Assembly: GCA_018971525.1 (NCBI GenBank)
Contig: JAGXAR010000015.1
Span: 1 to 64,000 of the forward strand
Source: Nitrospirota bacterium
GTDB taxonomy: Bacteria; Nitrospirota; Nitrospiria; Nitrospirales; Nitrospiraceae
Direction: 5' to 3'
Length of the DNA stretch: 64,000 bases
Numbering within the stretch: the first letter of the stretch is position 1; every line of letters begins with the position of its first letter. Below the pieces are notes generated by a model, which made no database searches, was not told where the DNA came from, and saw nothing but the letters and a program-made list of their open reading frames with translations. Both the position numbers and the translations under genes were made by a program. Below, piece after piece: positions 7,770 through 16,632 of this stretch.

Positions 7770-9740
7770 ATGTGCGGCATTGCTGGGATCATGGGTCAGT
7801 CCACCACCGAATTAACGTCGAGTGTTCGGGACATGGTGGCATCTATTCGGTACCGAGGCCCTGATGACTCGGGGGTCTGGTGTGATGAACGGGCAGGGGT
7901 TGGCCTCGGTCATGCGCGGCTCTCTATCTTAGATTTGTCACCTGAAGGGCATCAGCCGATGGTGTCCTCCAGCGGACGTTATGTCCTCTCTTATAATGGC
8001 GAAGTCTACAATTTTTCCGAGCTACGGTCTGAGTTGGAGGTAATCGGTCGGAAGTTTCGTGGGCATTCAGATACAGAGGTCATGCTCGCTGCCTTTGAGG
8101 AGTGGGGTATCGAGAGAACGGTGCAACGCTTTGTGGGGATGTTTGCCTTTGCTCTTTGGGACCGGGAGCGACGCACGCTCTCGCTTGTCCGTGACCGGAT
8201 CGGGATCAAGCCTCTGTACTTCGGGTGGGCTGGAAAGACCTTCCTGTTTGGGTCAGAGCTCAAGGCGCTTCGAGCGTTCAAGGGCTTCCACCCTGAGATT
8301 GACAGGGGGGCGCTCACCTCCTTCATGAGGGTAGCCTATGTGCCGGCTCCTCTCTCGATCTACAAAGATGTCTATAAGCTGTCGGCTGGTTGTTTGCTGA
8401 CCGTGGGAGAAAAGGAACTCGAGACAGCCGAGGGATTTTCGCCTGACCCGGATTCTCTTCACGCTACTTGGAAGCCGATCCGCTATTGGTCCGCTAAGAA
8501 AAGCGCCGAGGCAGGCTGCGTTGCGCCATTCAAGGGATCAGAAGTGGAGGCGATTGAGCACCTTGACGGGCTCCTCCGTCACGCCGTGGGATTACGGATG
8601 ATTGCAGATGTTCCGTTGGGCGCGTTTCTGTCCGGCGGGATCGATTCATCGCTGGTAGTGGCGCTCATGCAGGCGCAGAGCAGTAGGCCGGTCCGGACGT
8701 TTACGATTGGATTTCATGAGGCGGATTACAATGAAGCGATTTATGCCAAAAAAGTCGCAGAACATTTGGGAACGGATCATACGGAACTCTATGTATCTCC
8801 CGAGCAGGCGCAAGCAGTCATCCCGCGGCTTTCGGCCATGTATGACGAACCGTTTGCCGATTCCTCACAAATTCCAACCTTTTTGGTATCTGAGTTGGCT
8901 CGCGGGCATGTGACGGTGGCTTTGTCCGGCGATGGAGGCGATGAATTGTTCGCCGGGTACAACCGGTATTTCTGGGGAAGACGATTGTGGAGATACCTAG
9001 ACCGGGTGCCTCCGTCAATTCGAAGTAGCTTGGCCGGGGGGATCACGTCGCTTTCACCTGCAACCTGGACGCGTTTTTTTGAACGGTTCAGGAGGTTTCT
9101 TCCCACTGTTGCGAAGCCCGGTGATAAGTTGCACAAGCTAGCTGCTCTGCTGGCGCTGCCGGATCCAGACACGATGTACCTGGGTATGATCTCGCTATGG
9201 AAAGATCCGGCCGAGATCGTGGTTCAGGGCGTGGAGCCGCTGACCCCTGTCACGGATCGAGTCAATTGGGCGTCTCTTCCTGATTTCACGATGCGGATGA
9301 TGTATCTGGATCTCGTCACCTATTTGCCTGATGATATTCTCGTCAAAGTGGACCGGGCCAGTATGGCGGTCAGCCTCGAGGCACGAGTGCCCCTTATCGA
9401 TCACCGCGTTGTGGAGTTTGCCTGGCAGATTCCCTTAGCGATGAAGATCAAACATGAGGGGGAAGGGAAGTGGCTTCTGCGGCAGGTCCTGTCACGGTAT
9501 GTTCCATCGAAGCTCGTCGAGCGGCCCAAAATGGGATTTGGGGTTCCGATCGGCTACTGGCTTCGTGGACCTTTACGCGAATGGGCGGAAGATCTCTTGG
9601 ATGAGACACGACTTCGCCGTGAGGGGTACTTGCACCCCGCACCCATTCGGGAAAAATGGATGGAGCATCTTTCCGGGCAACGAAACTGGCAGTATCCTTT
9701 GTGGAATGTCTTGATGTTTCAGGCATGGCTTCGACAGTGA
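7770..9740 (+). CDS. asnB: Asparagine synthase (glutamine-hydrolysing)-type amidotransferase
   Basis: A 656-residue AsnB family protein. The N-terminal class II glutaminase domain starts MCGIAGI, where Cys2 is the nucleophile after Met removal, and has RGPDDSG near 30. The C-terminal ATP-PPi synthetase domain has the pyrophosphate loop SGGIDSS at about 288-294 and SGDGGDELFAGYNRY. Classical AsnB makes asparagine from aspartate. Members within polysaccharide loci often amidate a uronic-acid sugar or similar carboxylate, which is the better inference here given flanking glycosyltransferases. A paired SD hairpin precedes it, and its last 16 bases overlap the next gene. Confidence 0.88.
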   Translation: MCGIAGIMGQSTTELTSSVRDMVASIRYRGPDDSGVWCDERAGVGLGHARLSILDLSPEGHQPMVSSSGRYVLSYNGEVYNFSELRSELEVIGRKFRGHSDTEVMLAAFEEWGIERTVQRFVGMFAFALWDRERRTLSLVRDRIGIKPLYFGWAGKTFLFGSELKALRAFKGFHPEIDRGALTSFMRVAYVPAPLSIYKDVYKLSAGCLLTVGEKELETAEGFSPDPDSLHATWKPIRYWSAKKSAEAGCVAPFKGSEVEAIEHLDGLLRHAVGLRMIADVPLGAFLSGGIDSSLVVALMQAQSSRPVRTFTIGFHEADYNEAIYAKKVAEHLGTDHTELYVSPEQAQAVIPRLSAMYDEPFADSSQIPTFLVSELARGHVTVALSGDGGDELFAGYNRYFWGRRLWRYLDRVPPSIRSSLAGGITSLSPATWTRFFERFRRFLPTVAKPGDKLHKLAALLALPDPDTMYLGMISLWKDPAEIVVQGVEPLTPVTDRVNWASLPDFTMRMMYLDLVTYLPDDILVKVDRASMAVSLEARVPLIDHRVVEFAWQIPLAMKIKHEGEGKWLLRQVLSRYVPSKLVERPKMGFGVPIGYWLRGPLREWAEDLLDETRLRREGYLHPAPIREKWMEHLSGQRNWQYPLWNVLMFQAWLRQ

Positions 9741-10912
9741 CACAGGCACCTGCCCGCCTGTTATTTCTTATTACGGAAGACTGGACCTTCTGGGAGATTC
9801 GTCGTGATCTCGCCCGGATCGCGCTCGATGCTGGTTATGAGGTGACGATTGCCACGCGCGTGACCGCCCATGCCGAGCGTATTCGACAAGATGGCTTCCA
9901 CCTTGTCCCGATCATGATGTTGCGGGAGAGTCGAAATCCACTCAGGGAATTGTTGACGTTTCTTGAACTGGTGCGGGTCTATCGTCGAGTCCGTCCGCAG
10001 ATTGTCCAGCACGTTGCCATGAAGCCTGTACTCTATGGGTCGTTCGCTGCATGGGTGACCCGCGTTCCCGCCGTCATCAATGTTTTTGGAGGGTTGGGCT
10101 ACGCGTTTACTGATCGCCCACAAGACCGCTCCGTGCTTCGTTCCCTGTTGCAGCGGGGGCTCAGGCGGGCCATTGCACTCAGTCGATCCGTAGTGGTCGT
10201 GCAAAACCCGGACGATCGAGACGTGTTGGTGCAGGAGAACGTCGTCGCTTCGTCACAGGTTCGTCTGATTGCGGGGTCGGGCGTCGATATTAACCGATTT
10301 GTGCCGGTCGATCCCCCAGCTGGTGATCCCATTGTGATGCTGGTGGGGCGGATGTTGTGGGATAAGGGGGTAGGAGAGTTCGTCGACGCGGTGGTTCGCA
10401 TGAAACAGCGAACTGTGGATGCGCGTTATGTTCTGGTGGGACGATGTGATCAGGGGAATCCCACCGCGATCGCTGAGGCGCAGCTTCGGCGATGGACGCA
10501 GGATTACGGTATTGAATGGTGGGGGCATCGCGAGGATCTTCCAGAGGTTATCGGTCGTGCGACGTTGATCGTATTGCCGTCGTATCGCGAAGGCCTTCCG
10601 AAGGTCTTGTTGGAGGCGGCCGCATGCGGGAAAGCGGTCATCGCGACAAATGTGCCTGGTTGCCGTGAGGTCGTCCAACATCAGAAAACGGGCCTGTTAG
10701 TGCCAGTGCGAGATCCTGTGGCACTCGCGGACGCGATCGCCAGTCTCCTCAACAACCACGAGCTGCGAGCAGCCATGGGTGCCTCCGGACGGGAATTCGT
10801 TGTGCGTGAGCATTCGAAGGAGAAGATCGGGCGGCACTTTCTTGATCTGTATCAAGAACGGCTTGCCCTGGCAGGGGATTCGTCGGCAGGCCGGTCGAGG
10901 ACATTCGCTTAA
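9725..10912 (+). CDS. GT4-family glycosyltransferase (WbpY/PglA-like)
   Basis: A 395-residue GT-B protein. RLLFLITEDWTFWEIRRDL marks the N-terminal domain in the subgroup that usually precedes a WbpL-like lipid-carrier transferase. INVFGGLGYAF lies mid-domain, and the C-terminal domain has VGRMLWDKGVGEFV and EGLPKVLLEAAACG (EX7E). It likely adds the second sugar to an undecaprenyl-diphosphate-linked HexNAc made by the next gene's product. The ATG at 9725 overlaps asnB by 16 bases; an upstream in-frame start at 9656 would lie deep inside asnB and lacks family similarity. The stop is 5 bases before the next start. Confidence 0.86.
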   Translation: MASTVTQAPARLLFLITEDWTFWEIRRDLARIALDAGYEVTIATRVTAHAERIRQDGFHLVPIMMLRESRNPLRELLTFLELVRVYRRVRPQIVQHVAMKPVLYGSFAAWVTRVPAVINVFGGLGYAFTDRPQDRSVLRSLLQRGLRRAIALSRSVVVVQNPDDRDVLVQENVVASSQVRLIAGSGVDINRFVPVDPPAGDPIVMLVGRMLWDKGVGEFVDAVVRMKQRTVDARYVLVGRCDQGNPTAIAEAQLRRWTQDYGIEWWGHREDLPEVIGRATLIVLPSYREGLPKVLLEAAACGKAVIATNVPGCREVVQHQKTGLLVPVRDPVALADAIASLLNNHELRAAMGASGREFVVREHSKEKIGRHFLDLYQERLALAGDSSAGRSRTFA

Positions 10913-10916
10913 ATCG

Positions 10917-11981
10917 ATGATGACTTCTTATCTTGCTGCGACCGTTGGTTCATTTTCATGGTGGTTGACAGGATGGCTTGCCAGTCCAGGCTCCCCCATT
11001 GTGTCGTTGGATCACCCCAACGAACGGTCACTTCATCGTACGCCGACACCGAGGACGGGTGGAGTCGCCATCTTGGGATCCCTGTATCTGGGAATGCTGA
11101 TTTTCGGAGTATTGGGCTGGACCCGTTCATCGCCGGACGAGTCGATGGCTGTGCTCGATTCGACCGGGTGGTGCATCCTGATGGTGACAGGTGTGATCAG
11201 CATCGTGTCATTCATGGATGACCGACAAGGACTTCCGATTGCGGTGAGGTTCGGAGTTCACCTCCTGGCTGCGGCTCTTCTCGTGATCGGTTCAGGGTTG
11301 GTGCTTCCCCCCACAGCAGTTCCCATGCTCGGGTTCATCACGTTGGGATGGTTCGCCGCTCCCTTCACGGTCGTGTTTCTCGTCTGGATGGCCAATTTGT
11401 ATAACTTCATGGATGGGATGGACGGGTTTGCTGGAGGCATGACGGTGATCGGCTGTGGATTGCTCGGGTATTTGGGCTGGCAGGCGCACCATCCCGTGAT
11501 CTCTGTCATCGCAACCTTGCAATGTGCTGCAGCGGTGGGATTTCTTATCCACAATTTCCCTCCGGCGAAGATTTTCATGGGCGATGTTGGGAGTGTGTCT
11601 ACAGGATTTCTTGCGGCAGCATTGATTGTCCTCGGATGTCGAGACGGGGTTTTTGATCTGTGGGTTCCGCTTATCGTATTTTCACCGTTTATTCTCGATG
11701 CCACATTGACGTTGGCACGACGGGCGCTTCATCACGAAAAGGTGTGGGAAGCTCATTGTGACCATTATTATCAGCGATTGGTGTTGAGTGGGTGGAGCCA
11801 CCGGCGGACTGTCTTGGTTGAATATGGCCTGATGGGTTTGTGCGGAGGTTTCGCGCTCTTCTATCAGTATGCATCGGAGGAGTACCGGCTTGTCGTTCTA
11901 GGGACCTGGGGGATAGTGTTTCTCTCCCTTGCCCTCGCGGTGAAGGGCCTGGAACAACGGATCCAACCGGTCGGTTCTTGA
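10917..11981 (+). CDS. WecA/WbpL-like undecaprenyl-phosphate sugar-1-phosphate transferase
   Basis: A 354-residue polytopic GT4 (MraY/WecA) superfamily enzyme. Hallmarks are an early RTGG loop (TPRTGGVAIL), the acidic DD pair in MDDRQGLP near 101-102, NFMDGMDGFAGG near 163-173 and the FMGDVGS motif at about 220-226. A C-terminal HHEK...H loop resembles the His-rich recognition loop. It initiates glycan assembly by moving a HexNAc-1-phosphate to undecaprenyl phosphate at the inner membrane. ATG 10917 is followed directly by another ATG at 10920. Its partner is the WbpM-like dehydratase at 13323, as in the Pseudomonas wbpL/wbpM pairing. Confidence 0.87.
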   Translation: MMTSYLAATVGSFSWWLTGWLASPGSPIVSLDHPNERSLHRTPTPRTGGVAILGSLYLGMLIFGVLGWTRSSPDESMAVLDSTGWCILMVTGVISIVSFMDDRQGLPIAVRFGVHLLAAALLVIGSGLVLPPTAVPMLGFITLGWFAAPFTVVFLVWMANLYNFMDGMDGFAGGMTVIGCGLLGYLGWQAHHPVISVIATLQCAAAVGFLIHNFPPAKIFMGDVGSVSTGFLAAALIVLGCRDGVFDLWVPLIVFSPFILDATLTLARRALHHEKVWEAHCDHYYQRLVLSGWSHRRTVLVEYGLMGLCGGFALFYQYASEEYRLVVLGTWGIVFLSLALAVKGLEQRIQPVGS

Positions 11982-11991
11982 GAGGATAGCG

Positions 11992-13287
11992 GTGCCAACG
12001 ACTTCTTCAATTGCCCTGCCGTCATCCGAGCGAGTGCCCTATTTCGATACGGTCATCCGGGTAGTCCTGGCTATCTATATCGCGGTGCTTCCCTTTAAAC
12101 CGCTGCTTGTCATCGAGCGAAACGGTTTTGTTCTCCTGCTTGGTTTGCTGCTAGGGTGGTGTGTCACCAATCGGCGCCTTTTCTATTCTCGGACACCGTA
12201 TGACATGCTCCTGCTGGCCTTTGTCGTCTGGGTTGGACTCACGATCCCGTTTTCCATAGCGCCGTCCTATAGTGTGAAGGAGTACGGCAAGTTACTTCAG
12301 CACATGGTGGTTTTCTACGCGGTGATCCATTTCTTCAAGGGACTACTCTGTCGGCAGGTTCTCTTGGGTCTGATCGGGATTATGACAATCCTTGTCGCTG
12401 GGTATGGACTCTCGCAGTTCAACCTCCGAAACCCTCAAGCAGTGGTCTCGTTTCTTCCAGCTGAGGTGTGGCTGACAACATTTCTGGTCATGGTCATTCC
12501 TTTCGGGTTGGCTGTGGCATTAGGGGAGGGGCCTCTGGCGATACGAACCGGCGGTGCGCTCACTGTTGGACTGATGACGGTCTGCTTGATTGCCACTCAG
12601 TCGCGTGCCGGACTGGTTGCCCTTGTTGCGGAGCTTTGGGTTATGGCGTGGTTCATTCGTTCGCTCTCGGCAAAGATTGTCGCCGCGCTTGCAACGATAG
12701 GTGTGATCGCTGCTGTCATGGTAGTTTTCAATGCGAGCACAATCCCTGCCACCGGACTAAGCGCCGATATCACGAACTCGATTCCTGTAAGAAAAGACTT
12801 CTCATCCGTGATCCACCGGTTTGATATTTGGGGATTTACCCTGTCGGAGATCGCCAAACATTGGTTGGTGGGGATTGGATACGGCAGCCATAGTTATCTT
12901 CTAGTCTATGGCCAGGACCAAGAAGTTGTCGTGCCTGGTCATGCCGCCATCACGCATTCAGGGACACATAATATTTTCCTCTATCTAGCGCTCCATGTCG
13001 GGCTTCCGGGGATGTTGCTGTTTGGGTGGTTCTTTGTGCGGGTGGTTCAGAGGACTTCTGCAGAATATCTACATGCTCACGATTGGCTGTCAAAAGCCAT
13101 ACTCGTGGGATCAGCTGTCAGTGTCGTAGGATTGATTCTACGTCTGCAGTTCGATCAAATGCTGGTCGGATCCTTGGCGGTGCTCTTCTGGGTGCTTCTG
13201 GCGATGGCGGTTTTGAGTTACCCGTCATACAATCATGTAGCTGAGGAAACTCGAGTTCAAAGGTCTGGAGCTTTAACGGAAGTCTAA
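11992..13287 (+). CDS. O-antigen ligase/polymerase family membrane protein (WaaL-like)
   Basis: A 431-residue protein with about ten to twelve hydrophobic segments and, near residues 290-330, the large periplasmic loop typical of the Wzy_C/WaaL family, including GIGYGSHSYL and HNIFLYLALHVGLPG, where a conserved His lies before a GLPG helix. It transfers or polymerises undecaprenyl-linked glycan in the periplasm. The GTG start at 11992 lies behind GAGAGGA. Ligase and polymerase cannot be told apart from sequence alone; the single copy in a locus with WecA-like initiation makes ligase or polymerase equally defensible. Confidence 0.75.
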   Translation: MPTTSSIALPSSERVPYFDTVIRVVLAIYIAVLPFKPLLVIERNGFVLLLGLLLGWCVTNRRLFYSRTPYDMLLLAFVVWVGLTIPFSIAPSYSVKEYGKLLQHMVVFYAVIHFFKGLLCRQVLLGLIGIMTILVAGYGLSQFNLRNPQAVVSFLPAEVWLTTFLVMVIPFGLAVALGEGPLAIRTGGALTVGLMTVCLIATQSRAGLVALVAELWVMAWFIRSLSAKIVAALATIGVIAAVMVVFNASTIPATGLSADITNSIPVRKDFSSVIHRFDIWGFTLSEIAKHWLVGIGYGSHSYLLVYGQDQEVVVPGHAAITHSGTHNIFLYLALHVGLPGMLLFGWFFVRVVQRTSAEYLHAHDWLSKAILVGSAVSVVGLILRLQFDQMLVGSLAVLFWVLLAMAVLSYPSYNHVAEETRVQRSGALTEV

Positions 13288-13322
13288 TTGGCGAATCAAA
13301 CGATCAAGGTGAGCGAGAGCCT

Positions 13323-15230
13323 ATGCAAAAAGTCGTGATCTCACTGTTTCATCGTCTCGTTGACCGCTATGGCCAATTATTGCAGCGGTATAGATCGGTT
13401 CTTGTGGTCTGCACACAGCTCGGACTTATTGCAGCGGCGAATGGGGCATCTTTTGCGCTCCGATTCGAAGGGGACATTCCTCCAGACCATGCACGACTAT
13501 TCCTCCGAGGCCTTCCCATCGTATTGGCGATCTATGGTGTTGGTCTTGCTGCCTTTGGCATTCAGCGCGGGCTCTGGCGTTATGTCGGCCTCCATGATTT
13601 AGGCCGTATCCTCTGGGCGTCCGTCATCAGTTCTGTGGTGTTCTACGGTGTGGTGCATGGTCTCCTTGGGTGGGTCGCCTATCCCCGCTCGGTCATTATT
13701 CTCACGGGAGTGCTGAGCGGACTTTTTCTCGCTGGTATCCGGTTGGCCGTTCGCTGGTTCCGTGAATGGCTTCACGTGCTGAGCCCTACGGCTCGAAGGG
13801 TGTTGGTGGTCGGAGCGGGCAATGCCGGTGAGTTGCTGATCAGGGATATGTTGAGCGATGGGGGCTCTCACTATCGACCGGTCGGGTTAGTGGACGACGA
13901 CCCCATCAAGCGGAAGATGAAGATTCACGGGGTTCCGGTTGTGGGCGCACTTGAGGATATTCCAGCTCTGACGCGCAGGCTCGTCGCGCATGAGATCATT
14001 GTGGCGATTCCCTCGGCGACAACATCATTGAAACAGCGAATCCTCGCCGCGTCTGAGGGGTGCAAAGTTCCCATCAAGATCTTGCCGAGCGTGAAACAAC
14101 TGCTGGCGAATCCGGAGGCACTGAGACAGGTCAGGCCGATGAGTCTGGAGGATCTTCTGCAGCGTGAACCTATTCAGATGGATCGGCAGGAGTTGCATCC
14201 GCTGCTCGAAGGGAAGCGAGTGCTTGTGACCGGTGCCGGGGGATCGATCGGGTCTGAGCTCTGCCGACAAATCGCCCGATACCAACCGGCTACGTTGATC
14301 CTCTTCGAGCGCTATGAGAATGGACTCTATGCGTTAGATCTTGAGTTGCGGGCGCAGTATCCAAAGATCACGATCATTCCGGCAGTGGGAGATGTGACGG
14401 TTCATGAGCGAGTGGCGGAGGTGTTGCAACAGACGGACCCGGGCCTTGTCTTTCATGCTGCCGCGCACAAACATGTGCCGCTCATGGAGTTGAATCCGAA
14501 AGAAGCTGTTCGCAATAACGTGCTTGGAACGAAGATTATGGCTGAGGCGTCGTTGGCGAGCGGCGTCGATCGCTTCGTCCTCATATCCACCGATAAGGCG
14601 GTCAATCCGACGAGTGTCATGGGCGCGACGAAACGAGTGGCCGAAGACCTGATGCAGAGCTTGAGTCATAAAGGACAGACGAAATTTACGGTGGTCAGAT
14701 TTGGGAACGTATTGGGCAGTAACGGCAGTGTCGTCCCATTGTTTGCGGAGCAGATTCGAAAGGGTGGGCCGCTCACGGTGACGCACCCCGAGATCAAACG
14801 GTTCTTCATGACGATTCCGGAGGCGGTGCAATTGGTGTTGCAGGCCAGCCGCTTGGGGCAGGGCGGCGAGGTGTTCGTGCTGGATATGGGTGAGCAGGTA
14901 AAAGTTGTCGATCTGGCCAGGAATATGATTGTTCTATCCGGTCTTGTGCCACACCAAGATATTCAGATTGTGTATAGCGGCTTGCGTCCAGGAGAAAAGC
15001 TGTACGAGGAGCTCTTTGAAGAGGCGGAACAAGTCGAACCCACGCCGCACGCAAAGATCCGGCGCGCCATCAGCGCTTCAGCAATTCAATCGGATCGCCT
15101 CGACCGGGTGATCGCTCACCTTGAGGCTGCCGTGAGTCATGGCGATGACGACGAACTGATTCGCCGACTCAATGAGGCTGTCTCGACCTATACACCGATG
15201 TCTTCCCGCAACATTGAGCACATTCATTGA
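13323..15230 (+). CDS. Membrane-bound nucleoside-diphosphate-sugar 4,6-dehydratase (WbpM/CapD type)
   Basis: A 635-residue full-length WbpM-like protein. About four N-terminal transmembrane helices (20-145) precede a first Rossmann domain (VLVVGAGNAGELLIRDML near 158-175) and a catalytic SDR domain starting TGAGGSIGSE at about 303-312. The active-site motif is MGATKR with Met433 and Lys437 instead of the usual YxxxK, as in inverting or retaining UDP-GlcNAc 4,6-dehydratases of this group. It feeds the 6-deoxy HexNAc pathway (QuiNAc/FucNAc) that supplies the initiating sugar for the WecA-like transferase. Start ATG 13323 follows GGTGAGCGAGAGCCT, a plausible SD. Confidence 0.9.
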   Translation: MQKVVISLFHRLVDRYGQLLQRYRSVLVVCTQLGLIAAANGASFALRFEGDIPPDHARLFLRGLPIVLAIYGVGLAAFGIQRGLWRYVGLHDLGRILWASVISSVVFYGVVHGLLGWVAYPRSVIILTGVLSGLFLAGIRLAVRWFREWLHVLSPTARRVLVVGAGNAGELLIRDMLSDGGSHYRPVGLVDDDPIKRKMKIHGVPVVGALEDIPALTRRLVAHEIIVAIPSATTSLKQRILAASEGCKVPIKILPSVKQLLANPEALRQVRPMSLEDLLQREPIQMDRQELHPLLEGKRVLVTGAGGSIGSELCRQIARYQPATLILFERYENGLYALDLELRAQYPKITIIPAVGDVTVHERVAEVLQQTDPGLVFHAAAHKHVPLMELNPKEAVRNNVLGTKIMAEASLASGVDRFVLISTDKAVNPTSVMGATKRVAEDLMQSLSHKGQTKFTVVRFGNVLGSNGSVVPLFAEQIRKGGPLTVTHPEIKRFFMTIPEAVQLVLQASRLGQGGEVFVLDMGEQVKVVDLARNMIVLSGLVPHQDIQIVYSGLRPGEKLYEELFEEAEQVEPTPHAKIRRAISASAIQSDRLDRVIAHLEAAVSHGDDDELIRRLNEAVSTYTPMSSRNIEHIH

Positions 15231-15233
15231 GTG

Positions 15234-15257
15234 AGGCCGTTCAAAGACAATGGCCTG
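15234..15257 (+). terminator. Short hairpin after the WbpM-like gene
   Basis: AGGCC and GGCCT flank a 13-base loop just after the stop at 15230. The stem is only five pairs and no T-run follows directly, so read-through into rmlA is likely. Called only as a weak possible terminator. Confidence 0.2.
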
Positions 15258-15282
15258 ACTGGTTTCTGGAATTGTTTTCGAT

Positions 15283-15310
15283 TTGTACGTCTATAGGGTC
15301 AGATTACAAT
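15283..15310 (+). promoter_or_regulatory. Candidate promoter of rmlA
   Basis: TTGTAC (15283-15288) is followed after 16 bases by TACAAT (15305-15310). The nonamer TTACAATCC occurs twice, at 15304-15312 and 15334-15342, exactly 30 bases apart. ATAGGGTCAG (15293-15302) in the spacer recurs upstream of the kdsC-like gene, where it also abuts a -10-like box. Matches are partial; the repeat could instead be part of a dispersed element. Confidence 0.35.
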
Positions 15311-15366
15311 CCAGTGCGACCGCAAACCATGCGTTACAATCCCAGCGTGGGAGGAGTGTGTAGAAG

Positions 15367-16104
15367 ATGAGAGGCGTCGTCCTGGCTGGCGGGTTAGGAA
15401 GCAGGTTGCTCCCGCTCACCAAAGTCACCAATAAGCATTTGCTGCCGATTTACGATCGGCCCATGATTTACTATCCCATTCAGGCCTTGGCCAATGCCGG
15501 GATTCAAGAAATCATGCTGGTCACGGGAGGAAACAGCGCAGGAGATTTCCTGAGATTGTTGGGCAACGGGAAAGACTTCGGCCTGAAGCGGCTCAATTAT
15601 ACCTATCAAGAAGGAGAGGGCGGCATCGCCGATGCCCTGCGATTGGCCGAACACTTTGTGGATGGTGAGTTGGTGTGTGTGATCTTGGGCGACAATATTA
15701 TCGAGGGCAACATCGCCTACGCCGCCGATGCCTTTCGGAAGCAGCAGCAGGGGGCTAAGATTCTACTGAAGGAAGTTAAGGACCCACAGCGGTTCGGGGT
15801 ACCTATCCTTGAAGGGGATCGCGTCTTAAAGATCGAGGAAAAACCGGCGAATCCCCGATCGTCGTATGCGGTCACTGGTATGTATTTTTATGACGCGCGC
15901 GTATTTGACATCATCAAGACACTCAAACCGTCCGGCCGAGGCGAACTCGAAATTACCGACGTCAACAACGCCTATATCGCGGATGGAACACTGACCTGGG
16001 ATATTTTGGAGGGGTGGTGGACCGACGCGGGTACGATCGAATCCCTCCACCTGGCCAATCAGCTGGTGGCAAAAACCGGCGCGAATAAGATGGGCGGGGT
16101 ATAG
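15367..16104 (+). CDS. rmlA: Glucose-1-phosphate thymidylyltransferase-like nucleotidyltransferase
   Basis: A 245-residue sugar-phosphate nucleotidyltransferase. It has the signature GVVLAGGLGSRLLPLT at 3-18, the lysine-containing NKHLLPIYDRPMIYYP, LGDNI for metal binding and VEEKP-like KIEEKPANP. It would make dTDP-glucose from glucose-1-phosphate and dTTP. It is about 45 residues shorter than classic RmlA (around 290), matching the short clade that lacks the C-terminal helices. RBS GGGAGGAG lies about 12 bases before ATG 15367. Its pathway partners rmlB and rmlD follow, separated by an inserted four-helix-bundle gene. A related short nucleotidyltransferase with another base specificity cannot be excluded. 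Confidence 0.85.
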   Translation: MRGVVLAGGLGSRLLPLTKVTNKHLLPIYDRPMIYYPIQALANAGIQEIMLVTGGNSAGDFLRLLGNGKDFGLKRLNYTYQEGEGGIADALRLAEHFVDGELVCVILGDNIIEGNIAYAADAFRKQQQGAKILLKEVKDPQRFGVPILEGDRVLKIEEKPANPRSSYAVTGMYFYDARVFDIIKTLKPSGRGELEITDVNNAYIADGTLTWDILEGWWTDAGTIESLHLANQLVAKTGANKMGGV

Positions 16105-16158
16105 GGATAGGGGATGAAGGGGGTAGAAGGGGTAATGGGATAGCGGGATAGCGAGGTC
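16097..16158 (+). repeat. Left G-rich flank of the four-helix-bundle gene
   Basis: This stretch is built from GGGATA, GGGGTA and GCGGGATA units on the + strand. The same units occur in the opposite orientation at 16581-16624 on the other side of the small gene. Together they form imperfect inverted flanks around 16177-16551. Confidence 0.5.
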
Positions 16159-16176
16159 ATTGGTGTAGGAATTGAG

Positions 16177-16551
16177 ATGCATTGGAAGGAGCTTGAAGTC
16201 TGGAAGCTGTCACATGAAATGGTTTTGGACGTCTATAGGTTGACGAGTTCTTTCCCAGACCATGAGAAATTTCGACTGATCAGTCAATTGTGCAGAGCCG
16301 CTTCTTCTGTGCCCGCAAATATTGTTGAGAGAAATGCGCGGTACTCAAGGAAGGACTACATTCAATTCTTGGTTACAGCAAGAGCCAGTCTTGAGGAGAC
16401 TCGATACCATAGCTTGCTGACCAGGGATCTTTGCTATCTGGGCTCATTAGACTACGACCAGTTCGAAGGAAAAGCCGAAAGCATTAGCCGAATGCTGAAT
16501 TCATTAATAAGGTCCCTGCGAGTCAAAGGAAACAGTGATAGAGAAAGGTAA
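16177..16551 (+). CDS. Four-helix-bundle protein (23S rRNA intervening-sequence / S23 family)
   Basis: A 124-residue protein of the TIGR02436/S23-type four-helix-bundle family. WKELEVWKLSHEMVLDVYRL opens helix 1, a CRAASSVPANIVE segment follows, then YIQFLVTARASLEETRYH and a C-terminal LNSLIRSL helix. The family is known from intervening sequences of bacterial 23S rRNA genes and as scattered single genes, and is structurally related to the Avd proteins of diversity-generating retroelements. The usual SNIAEG-GR segment is changed to ANIVERNAR. The gene interrupts rmlA-rmlB, is bordered by inverted G-rich stretches, and two 60-base pieces counted by hand are 42% and 47% G+C, lower than its neighbours. 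No molecular function is established. Confidence 0.82.
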   Translation: MHWKELEVWKLSHEMVLDVYRLTSSFPDHEKFRLISQLCRAASSVPANIVERNARYSRKDYIQFLVTARASLEETRYHSLLTRDLCYLGSLDYDQFEGKAESISRMLNSLIRSLRVKGNSDRER

Positions 16552-16580
16552 TTCGAGCATGGGCATGTTGCAAAGCTACA

Positions 16581-16624
16581 GCTATCGCTTTATCCCGCCA
16601 CCCCTATACCCCTTTATCCCGGAG
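16581..16624 (-). repeat. Right flank of the four-helix-bundle gene, inverted relative to 16097-16158
   Basis: Read on the - strand this contains GGGATAAAGGGGTATAGGGG and GCGGGATAAAGCGATAG. These match the GGGATA, GGGGTA and GCGGGATAGCGA units on the left side of the gene. The rmlB ribosome-binding GGAGG at 16621 lies at its inner end. Confidence 0.5.
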
Positions 16625-16632
16625 GATTCGCT

